From: Bacteroidales bacterium
Lineage (GTDB): Bacteria > Bacteroidota > Bacteroidia > Bacteroidales > WCHB1-69
Assembly (NCBI GenBank): GCA_017527945.1
Contig: JAFXPL010000067.1
Location: 1-12,873 of the forward strand
Direction of reading: 5' to 3'
DNA length: 12,873 nucleotides
This document shows positions 1-6,744 of the stretch, piece after piece. The stretch's first letter is position 1, and each line of letters starts with the position of its first letter. Below the pieces are notes generated by a model that ran no database searches, was not told the origin of the DNA, and was given only the letters and a program-made list of their open reading frames with translations. The translations under genes and the position numbers were made by a program.

Positions 1-1882
1 ACAGCGCGGCGACGGAAATCGCCGAAACGACCGCGAGGAGAATCCACCCATAGGAGATTTTGACAATTTCGCACACGGCGTCCCCCACCTTGACGACATA
101 CACGCCCGAACGTCTCCCCAAGTTAATCCGCTCCTGGTTTTCGCCGGCATGGAGGAAAAGGTATTGTTGGTGGATGGTTTTTCCCTTCGGGTCGATAATT
201 TCCATCAAGGCGGCGCATTCGTCTTTCGCCACGACCGTCATTTTAAGGTTTTCCCTTGAGATCGTTCGGTGTTGCCGGAAGGCCGCAGAGCGGACGTTGT
301 CGTCGCGCAGGCGGAATTTCTCTTCCGTCTGTCTCCAGAACAGGCTTTCGCGCACCGAAAGGAAATGGTCGAGTTTTCGGCAGCTTTCCTCCCATTGCGA
401 CACGCTTTGCGGGATGCCGAAGCGTTGCACCTGCATGGGAATCTCGTCTTCCAGCAACCAGCAGACCTTGTCCAAGTAGGGTTTCGTGTTCCGATAGCGG
501 AAGACGGTCTCGTTGAGTTCTCTCAGCCTTAAGAGGTACTGGTTCTTGAAGGCATTGCTTTCGAGCAGTTTCCGGAAAAGAAGCGTGGATTCCGGACGAG
601 CGCTCCAGTAGTCGCCCGTGAAGCAAGCCATCGTATAGGTGATGTATTCGGGGTCGTCGAGACAGCAGTCCCCGTCGTAGAAGACCCAGTGCCACGGACC
701 GCCCGGGTTCTGCCAGCATTTTGCGTTGTTGCTTGGCCAATCCCAGTTGGCGGCGAAGAGTTCGAAGATGTAGTAGTCGATGATGTTGGGAATGTCGATT
801 TTCCGGGACAGATAGTTGTACTGGGCGGTGTCGGACAGATCCGCGGTCTCTAACCAGCGGGTCAGGGCCAGGAAATCATCGGCCGATCCGCAGTCCGCTG
901 TCTCCCAGGAAGTCACGATGTTGACGTTGTTGCAATCCACGACATAATGGCTCTCCAAGTAACGCTCATCGACCTTCTCTTCTATAAAATAGATGCCCCA
1001 GTATTCCCCGTTGAGGAAGAGGATGACCGGTCGGGAGGCCGTTGTGCCCATGTTGAGCGGGGCGGCGATCTGGTTCGCCAACCAGTCGTTCACTCCCGAG
1101 GGTGTGGCTGCATTTCTGAAAGGCCTGAGCACCAGGCGCTTGTATTTTTCGAGTTCGGATTCTTCAAAAATCCTGTATCGGAACTTATTCTCACCATATT
1201 CCTGCCGGGCATAGATTTTGAGGCCTTTCTGCTGGGCGCGGCGGGAGCGGATGCCGCCATGGGTGCGCAGTCCTGCCATTTGGTTGAAACCGCAGTTCCC
1301 GCCGGCATAGAACTCCACGTTCACCTCCCGTTCCCATTCACGGCCGTGCTGGGCGTAGTTGCCGGTGTTCTCAGGGTCCTTGGGGTCGCAGAATTTTCCC
1401 GGCACCAGAATGCCCGTGTCGTGGGCGAAGAGCGACAGGGAGTCTGCGCAGATGGAGACCACCGGGAGGCCATGCAGGTCGCAGCCCAACGAACCGATGA
1501 AGTAGGACTGCGTCACCACCGGACTGACACGGTTGCCGTGGCGGTCGAAAGCGGCGGCACGGATCGCGATGCCCTTCTTCACGGATGACGGGAGGAAGAA
1601 TTCCTCTTTCGGGGATATAGGGATTTTGTAAATGTCAGAGCGGGATTCTAAACGTTTGCTCAGGACGAGGGGCGACGAATAGAGTTTGGATTTTGCGGTC
1701 GGGCGGTTTCCGTTCAGGGTGTAGCGTATAGTGAGGTCGGGGTTGTCGCAGGAGAGCGTCACCAGGAAGGTGTCGGCATAGACCCCGCCCTCGGGCAAGA
1801 TTTGCACGCTATGGTTTTGCGCCGCCAACCAAGATGGAAGCAATGCAAAGAGCATCAGAAGCGTGGAGACAGGACTTTTCAT
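1..1882 (-). CDS. CotH-kinase-like exported surface protein (3' end off the left edge)
   Basis: An open frame of 627 codons with no stop reaches the left edge, so the C-terminus is missing. From the ATG at 1882 the protein starts with a signal peptide (MKSPVSTLLMLFALLPSWLAAQ, cut likely after AAQ region). A chitobiase/beta-hexosaminidase C-terminal-like beta domain follows (about 28-74, with TIRYTLNGNRP). The CotH domain contains LNGEYWGIY (about 290-298), NWDWPSNN with D381 and N386, and YDGD with D403 and D405. These match the Asp/Asn residues known for CotH atypical protein kinases, so the active site looks intact. Residues about 548-609 resemble a type IX sorting-tail beta fold (GVYVVKV), followed by a hydrophobic stretch from about 611. 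An in-frame ATG at 1927 overlaps the wecB stop as TGATG and would add 15 residues; I prefer 1882 because it begins a normal signal peptide. CotH homologues phosphorylate proteins in spores; the substrate here is unknown. Confidence 0.85.
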   Translation of the reverse strand, partial: MKSPVSTLLMLFALLPSWLAAQNHSVQILPEGGVYADTFLVTLSCDNPDLTIRYTLNGNRPTAKSKLYSSPLVLSKRLESRSDIYKIPISPKEEFFLPSSVKKGIAIRAAAFDRHGNRVSPVVTQSYFIGSLGCDLHGLPVVSICADSLSLFAHDTGILVPGKFCDPKDPENTGNYAQHGREWEREVNVEFYAGGNCGFNQMAGLRTHGGIRSRRAQQKGLKIYARQEYGENKFRYRIFEESELEKYKRLVLRPFRNAATPSGVNDWLANQIAAPLNMGTTASRPVILFLNGEYWGIYFIEEKVDERYLESHYVVDCNNVNIVTSWETADCGSADDFLALTRWLETADLSDTAQYNYLSRKIDIPNIIDYYIFELFAANWDWPSNNAKCWQNPGGPWHWVFYDGDCCLDDPEYITYTMACFTGDYWSARPESTLLFRKLLESNAFKNQYLLRLRELNETVFRYRNTKPYLDKVCWLLEDEIPMQVQRFGIPQSVSQWEESCRKLDHFLSVRESLFWRQTEEKFRLRDDNVRSAAFRQHRTISRENLKMTVVAKDECAALMEIIDPKGKTIHQQYLFLHAGENQERINLGRRSGVYVVKVGDAVCEIVKISYGWILLAVVSAISVAAL

Positions 1883-1926
1883 GTACGAGTCAGTGTTCGT
1901 GTCAGTATCAGGATTGGCTTCAGACA

Positions 1927-3015
1927 TCAGGGAAGGGGAGAGGCAATCGTTCGGGCGATGACCTCGGCCGCGTGGCCGTCGCCGTAGAGCTCAATGGGGA
2001 ACACCGGCGGCACGTCGATGAGGTTCTGCACGGTTTGCAGGATGTGCATCGGTTCGGTGCCGACGACGTGGTTGTAGCCGCAGCCGACCAATTCCGTCCA
2101 TTCCGTCTCGTTGCGCATCGTCACGCAATATTTGTGCATGTAGTAGGCCTCCTTTTGCAGTCCGCCGCTGTCGGTGATTACCAATGTGCTGTGGCTCAGC
2201 AGGTAGAGCATCTCTAAATAGCCCACGGGCTCGATGAACCGTATCGGCGACTTTTCCGTGGGATAGCCGATAGCCTCCATATTTTTGCGGGTGTGCGGGT
2301 GCAGCGGGCAAACCACGGGAAGCGTGTTGCAGGTGAGTTCCAGGGCATAAAGCAAATGTTTCAGTGTTTGGGGATTGTCCACGTTTTCGGCACGGTGGAA
2401 CGTGCACAGGATGAAACGGTCGGGCAGGGGCGCGGCGGGGGCTTTCATTAGCGGTGCGAAGCGGGCGGCGGCGTCCTTCATCACGTCGCCGGACATCACG
2501 ATGCGCGCGTCGCGGGCCAATCGTCCTTCGTTGTGCAGCAGGTTGACCGCTGTTTCCGACGGGCAGAAGAGCAGGTCACTGATGCGGTCGGTGAGGATGC
2601 GGTTGATCTCCTCGGGCATGGCCTCGTTGTAGGAGCGCAGGCCGGCCTCCACGTGCGCCACGCGGATGTGCTGCTTTTTGGCGGCCAAGGCACCGGCGAG
2701 GGTGGAGTCGGTGTCACCATAGACCAGCACCCAGTCGGGCTTTTCGGCCAGCAGCACCTCTTCGACTTGTTCCATCATGCGGCCGGTGAGCGCACCGTGC
2801 GGGAGACCGTGGATGCCGAACTGGTAGTCGGGCTGGCGGATCTGCATCTGGTCGAAGAAAAGCTGCGACATGTTATGGTCGAAATGCTGCCCAGTGTGTA
2901 TGATTATCTCCTGAATATCAGGATTTTGAGACAATGCATACGAGACCACGGCGGCCTTGATGAACTGCGGCCTTGCGCCGATGACGGTGACGATTTTCAG
3001 TGTGTGGGGATTCAA
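1927..3015 (-). CDS. wecB: UDP-N-acetylglucosamine 2-epimerase (non-hydrolysing), WecB
   Basis: The enzyme interconverts UDP-GlcNAc and UDP-ManNAc in the cytoplasm, supplying ManNAc-type sugars for surface polysaccharide. The 362-residue length is typical. Visible motifs are KIVTVIGARPQFIKAA (7-22), HTGQHFD (40-46), YGDTDSTLAGALAA (99-112), HVEAGLR (121-127), MPEEINR (133-139), HRAEN (207-211) and TDSGGLQKEA (281-290). D101, E123, E136 and H207 align by motif with the catalytic residues D95, E117, E131 and H213 of E. coli WecB. The TEW motif (304-306) is the form I recall from Bacteroidota. The start codon is TTG at 3015: an in-frame TAA lies 15 bases upstream and no ATG or GTG lies before the conserved KIVTVIGARP. 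A -7 element lies about 20 bases upstream. The stop overlaps a possible ATG of the CotH gene. No other nucleotide-sugar gene is present in the window. Confidence 0.95.
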   Translation of the reverse strand: MNPHTLKIVTVIGARPQFIKAAVVSYALSQNPDIQEIIIHTGQHFDHNMSQLFFDQMQIRQPDYQFGIHGLPHGALTGRMMEQVEEVLLAEKPDWVLVYGDTDSTLAGALAAKKQHIRVAHVEAGLRSYNEAMPEEINRILTDRISDLLFCPSETAVNLLHNEGRLARDARIVMSGDVMKDAAARFAPLMKAPAAPLPDRFILCTFHRAENVDNPQTLKHLLYALELTCNTLPVVCPLHPHTRKNMEAIGYPTEKSPIRFIEPVGYLEMLYLLSHSTLVITDSGGLQKEAYYMHKYCVTMRNETEWTELVGCGYNHVVGTEPMHILQTVQNLIDVPPVFPIELYGDGHAAEVIARTIASPLP

Positions 3016-3037
3016 TTCTTTCGTTATTTAAGTCGGG

Positions 3038-3045
3038 CAAAAGTA
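3038..3045 (-). promoter_or_regulatory. Bacteroidota -7 promoter element for wecB
   Basis: TACTTTTG on the minus strand fits the TAnnTTTG -7 consensus exactly and is followed by CCC. It lies 22 bases upstream of the TTG start at 3015, so the predicted leader is about 18-20 nt. I see no convincing -33 TTG at the right spacing. The element lies between the nitroreductase stop and wecB, so wecB can be transcribed independently of the gene upstream. Confidence 0.6.
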
Positions 3046-3074
3046 CAACTTTTTCGGTTATAGGGTTCGGGCGC

Positions 3075-3854
3075 TTATCGCTTTTGGCCCGGCGGCAGGA
3101 AACCTTGCCGTTCCAGTGTCCCGGCAAGCACTTTCGCGAAATGTTCGTTGTCGGGTCTGGTGTAGCGGTGTTTCGTGAAGACCTGCGCGAGGTTCTCGCA
3201 GTCGGGGTTTTCGGCAAGAATGCGTCGGGTCTCTTCGGAATTTTCCTTTTCGCGATAGATTTCGTTGATGCGCTGTTCGTCGTAGTCGTGATAGACCTCG
3301 TGGTGAATGAAGGACTCCACGGGCAGTTTTTGGGTAAGGGCGGGCTTTTTCACGGGATGGCCCATGGGGATGCAGGCCACGGGGATGACGTGTTCGGGCA
3401 GCTGGAGGGCTTCCACGAATTTGTCAACGTTGTAGGTGATGGTGCCGAGCCAGCAGAATCCGAGTCCGAGGGCTTCAGCGGCCACGCAGGCGTTCTGGGC
3501 GGCGATGAGTGCGTCGGCGACGGCCCAGTGGTAGGACTGCAGGTTGCTGTAGGCCTCCGTGTCGGCGTTGCGGAAGCGGCAGTACTGGTTGAAGCGGCGG
3601 AAGTCGGCGCAGAAGGTGAGGATCACCGGCGCCGAGGTCGCCATCGGCTGGTTGAAGTGGAACGGCGCGAGCTTGGCTTTCATGGCCTCGTTGCGGGTCA
3701 CGATTATGCTGAAAAGCTGCATGTTACCTGTCGTCGAGCCGCTGCACGCCGCCTTCAGGATGAGGTCGAGGGTCTCGTCATCGACCGCTTGGTTGGTGTA
3801 TTCGCGCACGCTCACGTGCTGCAAAAGAGTCTCTAATGTTGGATTTGAATTCAT
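3075..3854 (-). CDS. Nitroreductase family protein (FMN-dependent NAD(P)H oxidoreductase)
   Basis: Predicted cytoplasmic flavoprotein of 259 residues that would reduce nitro compounds, quinones or flavins using NAD(P)H. Nitroreductase-fold marks are the N-terminal SVREYT (15-20, FMN phosphate site), SGSTTGNMQLFSIIV (38-52), SAPVILTFCADFRR (74-87) and LGLGFCWLGTI (129-139, the equivalent of the LG..iG.i strand). The C-terminus FTKHRY...FAKVLAGTLERQGF resembles NfsA/FRP-like members in Bacteroidota; true substrate cannot be read from sequence. I chose the ATG at 3854. A longer in-frame version from a TTG at 3884 would place the start inside the promoter element at 3874-3881. AAAGGA sits just ahead of the ATG as a modest ribosome site. 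It is divergent from the VOC gene, and its downstream neighbour wecB has its own promoter. Confidence 0.9.
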   Translation of the reverse strand: MNSNPTLETLLQHVSVREYTNQAVDDETLDLILKAACSGSTTGNMQLFSIIVTRNEAMKAKLAPFHFNQPMATSAPVILTFCADFRRFNQYCRFRNADTEAYSNLQSYHWAVADALIAAQNACVAAEALGLGFCWLGTITYNVDKFVEALQLPEHVIPVACIPMGHPVKKPALTQKLPVESFIHHEVYHDYDEQRINEIYREKENSEETRRILAENPDCENLAQVFTKHRYTRPDNEHFAKVLAGTLERQGFLPPGQKR

Positions 3855-3873
3855 ATTCCTTTCAAATTTGGCG

Positions 3874-3881
3874 CAAAAATA
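3874..3881 (-). promoter_or_regulatory. Bacteroidota -7 promoter element for the nitroreductase gene
   Basis: TATTTTTG on the minus strand matches TAnnTTTG and is followed by CGCC. It ends 19 bases before the ATG at 3854, which supports that start over the in-frame TTG at 3884. No clear -33 element is seen. Confidence 0.6.
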
Positions 3882-3946
3882 CAATTTTTATTCTTGTGAC
3901 CATAACGCATTGAGATGTTAAATGTAGTTCAGATAAAAAAAATATA

Positions 3947-3954
3947 TATATTTG
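3947..3954 (+). promoter_or_regulatory. Bacteroidota -7 promoter element for the VOC-HdrC operon
   Basis: TATATTTG followed by CCGC fits TAnnTTTG and ends 20 bases before the ATG at 3975. It lies in an A/T-rich run and faces away from the nitroreductase promoter, so 3855-3974 is a divergent promoter region. A -33 TTG is not evident. Confidence 0.6.
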
Positions 3955-3974
3955 CCGCTTAAATATTGTTTACT

Positions 3975-5048
3975 ATGGATAACTTTTATCTTTCTGGTAT
4001 TCAACAAATTGGAATCGGAACGGTGGACATGCCGGCCTCTTGGAAATGGTATGCCGACATGTTCCAGATGAACATCCGCATGCTGGAGGATGACACGGTG
4101 GCGGAGCGTATGCTGCCCTACACGAACAACAAGCCGGAGAAGCGTCACGCTTGCATCGCCGCGAATCTGCAAGGCGGCGGCGGCTTCGAGATCTGGCAAT
4201 ATTCGGAACGCCAGCCCATCCCGTTGGATTTTGAGGTCCAGCTCGGCGACCTTGGCGTGTTCGCGGCCAAAATCAAGACCCACGACATCGCCTCCTACCA
4301 TGCCGAACTGGCAGCCAAGTACAAGAACATCTCCCCGATTGGCGTAGAACCTAACGGAATACCCACTTTTTATATTCACGACCCTGCCGGCAACCTCTTC
4401 CAGGTGGTGGAGGACAAGTACATCTTCATCGACGAGAATCGCTACTCCGGCGGTGTGGTGGGGGCCATGATCGGGGTAACCGACATCGACAGGTCCTTGG
4501 CGGTCTATCGCGATATTCTCGGCTACGACACGGTGATCTACGACCGGACCGGCACATTCAGCGACTGGCAGACCCTGCGCGGCGGCACCCAGCGCTACCG
4601 CCGTCTCCTGCTTTCCCGCTCCCAGCCGTTCCAAGGGCCGTTCGTGAACCTGTATGGCACCAGCACCATCGAACTGGTCCAGGCCGTTGAGCGCGAGCCT
4701 CGGCGGATTTATGAGAAACCGCGCCAGTGGGGCGACCCGGGCTTCATCCAGATCTGCTTCGACGTGGTCAACATGCGCGCCTTGGAGAAACATTGCGTGC
4801 AACACGGCTGCCCGTTCACGGTCGATAGCTGCCCGGGCGACGGCGACTTCGATATGGGCCTCGCCTCCGGCCACTTCACCTACATCGAGGATCCCGACGG
4901 CACGCTCATCGAATTTGTGGAGGTGCACAAAATCCCTGTCAGCAACCGTTTCAACATCTGCATAAACTTGATGAAGCGCGACCGGTCTAAACCTCTGCCG
5001 ACGTTTTTGTTCCATCTGATGAAACTGAACCGAGTCAAATTCAAATAG
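3975..5048 (+). CDS. Two-domain VOC (glyoxalase/dioxygenase-fold) protein
   Basis: This 357-residue protein carries two VOC modules. The first spans about 8-150, opening with QQIGIGTVDMPASWKWYADMF and closing with YIHDPAGNLFQVVED. The second spans about 160-320, opening with VGAMIGVTDIDRSLAVYRDILGY in shortened form and closing with YIEDPDGTLIEFVEVHKI. Candidate metal-ligand acidic residues at the usual strand ends are E72, E146, E233 and E313/E316. The VOC fold serves glyoxalases, extradiol dioxygenases and epimerases, so the reaction cannot be assigned. A tail of about 37 residues (321-357) is rich in basic and hydrophobic residues and is not part of a normal VOC module. I chose the ATG at 3975 rather than the in-frame TTG at 3966 because of its codon and its distance to the promoter. 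The next gene starts 2 bases after the stop, implying a shared transcript and a linked job with the HdrC-like protein. Confidence 0.88.
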   Translation: MDNFYLSGIQQIGIGTVDMPASWKWYADMFQMNIRMLEDDTVAERMLPYTNNKPEKRHACIAANLQGGGGFEIWQYSERQPIPLDFEVQLGDLGVFAAKIKTHDIASYHAELAAKYKNISPIGVEPNGIPTFYIHDPAGNLFQVVEDKYIFIDENRYSGGVVGAMIGVTDIDRSLAVYRDILGYDTVIYDRTGTFSDWQTLRGGTQRYRRLLLSRSQPFQGPFVNLYGTSTIELVQAVEREPRRIYEKPRQWGDPGFIQICFDVVNMRALEKHCVQHGCPFTVDSCPGDGDFDMGLASGHFTYIEDPDGTLIEFVEVHKIPVSNRFNICINLMKRDRSKPLPTFLFHLMKLNRVKFK

Positions 5049-5050
5049 TT

Positions 5051-5662
5051 ATGGGAAACCTTATTGATTTGATAAAGAAGGATTTGCGCTACGAGGAGGC
5101 CCTGCACGCCTGTATGAACTGCGGGATGTGCACGGCGGTGTGCCCGGCGGCGGAGTTCTACGACTACGACCCCCGCCGCATCTGCGACCTTGTGCAGCGC
5201 AACGACGAGGCGGTGATCGAGGGGCTCCTTCGCTCCGAAACCATCTGGTATTGCGGACAGTGCATGTCGTGCAAACCCCGATGCCCGCGCGGAAACGCCC
5301 CCGGCGAGGTCATCAACGTGCTGCGCAAGGTCTCCCAGGAGACCGGCTATTTCCGCGACAGCGAGATGGGACGGCAGCAGATCCAGCTGATGAACACCAT
5401 CGAGCAGAACATTCTCGACATCGGCTATTGCGTGCATCCTGACCGCGTTGACCCCGACTACCACGTGGAGCAGGGTCCCGTTTGGAGGTGGTACGTTGAG
5501 AATATCGAGGATGTCGCCCCGAAGTTGGGCGCCAATTACCACGGCGACGGTCCGGGAGCCCTCCGCAACATCCCCCATGAAGACATGGCGGAAGTGCACA
5601 AGATCTTCGAGGTCACCGGCGGCTTCGACCTCCGCGAGAAAGTCCGGGAGGACAGAACTTAG
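5051..5662 (+). CDS. HdrC-like 4Fe-4S dicluster electron-transfer protein
   Basis: A 203-residue cytoplasmic iron-sulfur protein. Two four-cysteine clusters are complete: C21-x2-C24-x2-C27-x3-C31-P and C68-x2-C71-x2-C74-x3-C78-P. They are separated by the helical stretch typical of heterodisulfide reductase subunit C. The region after the second cluster (GEVINVLRKVSQETGYF) and the C-terminal EVHKIFEVTGGFDLREKV also fit the HdrC family. HdrC normally passes electrons between an HdrA flavoprotein and an HdrB catalytic subunit; neither is present in this window. The gene begins 2 bases after the VOC gene, so the two are almost certainly co-transcribed. Its stop codon lies inside the first copy of a 16-bp direct repeat. 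The family assignment is firm; the partner and the physiological reaction are unknown. Confidence 0.9.
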   Translation: MGNLIDLIKKDLRYEEALHACMNCGMCTAVCPAAEFYDYDPRRICDLVQRNDEAVIEGLLRSETIWYCGQCMSCKPRCPRGNAPGEVINVLRKVSQETGYFRDSEMGRQQIQLMNTIEQNILDIGYCVHPDRVDPDYHVEQGPVWRWYVENIEDVAPKLGANYHGDGPGALRNIPHEDMAEVHKIFEVTGGFDLREKVREDRT

Positions 5663-5689
5663 ACTATGACTTAGAACTTAGACTATAAC
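5655..5689 (+). repeat. 16-bp direct repeat over the hdrC-like stop codon
   Basis: GAACTTAGACTATGAC (5655-5670) recurs as GAACTTAGACTATAAC (5674-5689), 15 of 16 identical with a 19-base period. The first copy contains the TAG stop of the HdrC-like gene. The second copy runs into the TAACTTTG element before the next gene. Confidence 0.85.
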
Positions 5690-5693
5690 TTTG
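5686..5693 (+). promoter_or_regulatory. Possible -7 element directly before the MORN-repeat gene
   Basis: TAACTTTG matches TAnnTTTG but ends only 7 bases before the ATG at 5701. A transcript from it would have almost no leader. It may be a real near-leaderless promoter or chance, because the gene can also be read from the VOC-HdrC transcript. Confidence 0.35.
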
Positions 5694-5700
5694 AAAGAAC

Positions 5701-6726
5701 ATGAAACGCATACTGATATTGATAGCTTTGTGCCTGCCTGTCGTGTTGTTTGCGCAGGAGAAGGTGAATGTCACCGACAAAAACGGCAAGAAACAGGGTG
5801 TGTGGCGGAAATACGAACAGGGGAAATTGGTCTATGAAGGCCAGTTCAAGGACGATGTGCCTTACGGAACGTTCAAGTATTACCACACCAACGGGAAACT
5901 GAAAAGCTCCACCGATTTTTTGCAGGGTGTCCACAAGGTGAAGACTGTCATCTACCACGAGAACGGGAAGAAGGCCTCCGAAGGTGCGTACATTGACCAG
6001 CAGAAGGACGGCGAGTGGCGTTATTACTCCGAGCGCGATACTCTCATCAAGATTGAGAACTATAAGGTCGGCCAGCGCAACGGGCTGTGGAAGACCTACT
6101 CCCCGTCGGGAGTGTTGTTGGAGGAGAGCTCCTACCTGAACGGCAAGCGCGACGGTCTTTGCAAAACCTATTACCTGAATGGAGTGGTCAGTCTCGAACA
6201 GAATTATGTAGCCGGGAAGACCAACGGGAAAAGCACCGCCTATTATCCGAATGCAAAGGTCTCGATGACAGGCGATTACCATAACGGATGGCGCGAGGGC
6301 GAATGGAATGCGTATGATGTGAACGGCAAACTCCGCTCCACGACGGTCTATAAAAACCAGATTCTCGTGACTACATATATATATATGTATCAGAAAGGGG
6401 TGGGGCAGAAGCTGAACCAGGACAAGGTTGCCTATTTTGTGAAGAACCGTGACAAAATGACTGTGGTGCTGAAAAACGGCAACAAGATTCTCATAGACGA
6501 AAGCATGGAGGAGGTGGAGCAGTGGATCGACTACATGGTGTTTGTGAAGGTGAACCCGCGCTACATCGTGGCCATGGACGCCATCGTGAGTTACCGGCCG
6601 GTGGAAGGTTCCGACGATGCTATCACCATCAAGATGAGGCCCGCCCCCGACGAGGAGATCTATTCCGAAGGCAATGACGCCAAAATGCTAAAAGCGCTGC
6701 TTAACCCTGAGAAACCCAAAGAATAG
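5701..6726 (+). CDS. Exported MORN/YwqK-type repeat protein with LytTR-like C-terminal domain
   Basis: A 341-residue protein. Residues 1-19 form a signal peptide (MKRILILIALCLPVVLFAQ). Residues about 25-215 hold about eight repeats of roughly 24 residues with the core G-x-W-x-x-Y or close variants: G33, G56, a degenerate copy near 76-86, G104, G127, G152, G176 and G200. This pattern is shared by MORN repeats and the YwqK antitoxin-like family. Residues about 242-335 resemble a LytTR domain: VAYFVKNRDKMTVVLKNG, then a short helix, FVKVNPRYIVAMDAIVSY (280-297), and an end EEIYSEG...MLKALL like the ipvSr...lk..L close of LytTR. LytTR domains bind DNA in the cytoplasm, whereas this protein is predicted to be exported, so that part may be a repurposed fold or a false likeness. 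The gene lies 38 bases after the HdrC-like gene and 18 bases before the MATE gene. Function unknown. Confidence 0.85.
   Translation: MKRILILIALCLPVVLFAQEKVNVTDKNGKKQGVWRKYEQGKLVYEGQFKDDVPYGTFKYYHTNGKLKSSTDFLQGVHKVKTVIYHENGKKASEGAYIDQQKDGEWRYYSERDTLIKIENYKVGQRNGLWKTYSPSGVLLEESSYLNGKRDGLCKTYYLNGVVSLEQNYVAGKTNGKSTAYYPNAKVSMTGDYHNGWREGEWNAYDVNGKLRSTTVYKNQILVTTYIYMYQKGVGQKLNQDKVAYFVKNRDKMTVVLKNGNKILIDESMEEVEQWIDYMVFVKVNPRYIVAMDAIVSYRPVEGSDDAITIKMRPAPDEEIYSEGNDAKMLKALLNPEKPKE
6372..6389. repeat. 18-bp perfect AT palindrome inside the MORN-repeat gene
   Basis: TACATATATATATATGTA is its own reverse complement and contains a TA dinucleotide run. It encodes the junction between the repeats and the LytTR-like domain, and includes an in-frame ATG (6385-6387, residue M229). 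Confidence 0.8.
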
Positions 6727-6744
6727 CCAACACCCCTTAATTTC

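Noticed and set aside
947..1588. 213-codon plus-strand open frame opposite the CotH-like gene
   Set aside because: The minus strand carries a continuous 627-codon frame with signal peptide and CotH motifs here; the plus frame shows no domain. The plus-strand frames at 2533-3063 and 3000-3836 are likewise shadows of wecB and the nitroreductase.
5051..5662. HdrC as part of a methanogen-type or sulfur-oxidation Hdr complex
   Set aside because: No HdrA, HdrB, lipoate-binding protein or TusA/Dsr-type gene is in the window, so only the HdrC-like family call is supported.
5701..6726. Toxin-antitoxin module because of the YwqK 'antitoxin' label
   Set aside because: The YwqK/MORN repeat label comes from family naming. 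This protein has a signal peptide and no small toxin gene is adjacent.
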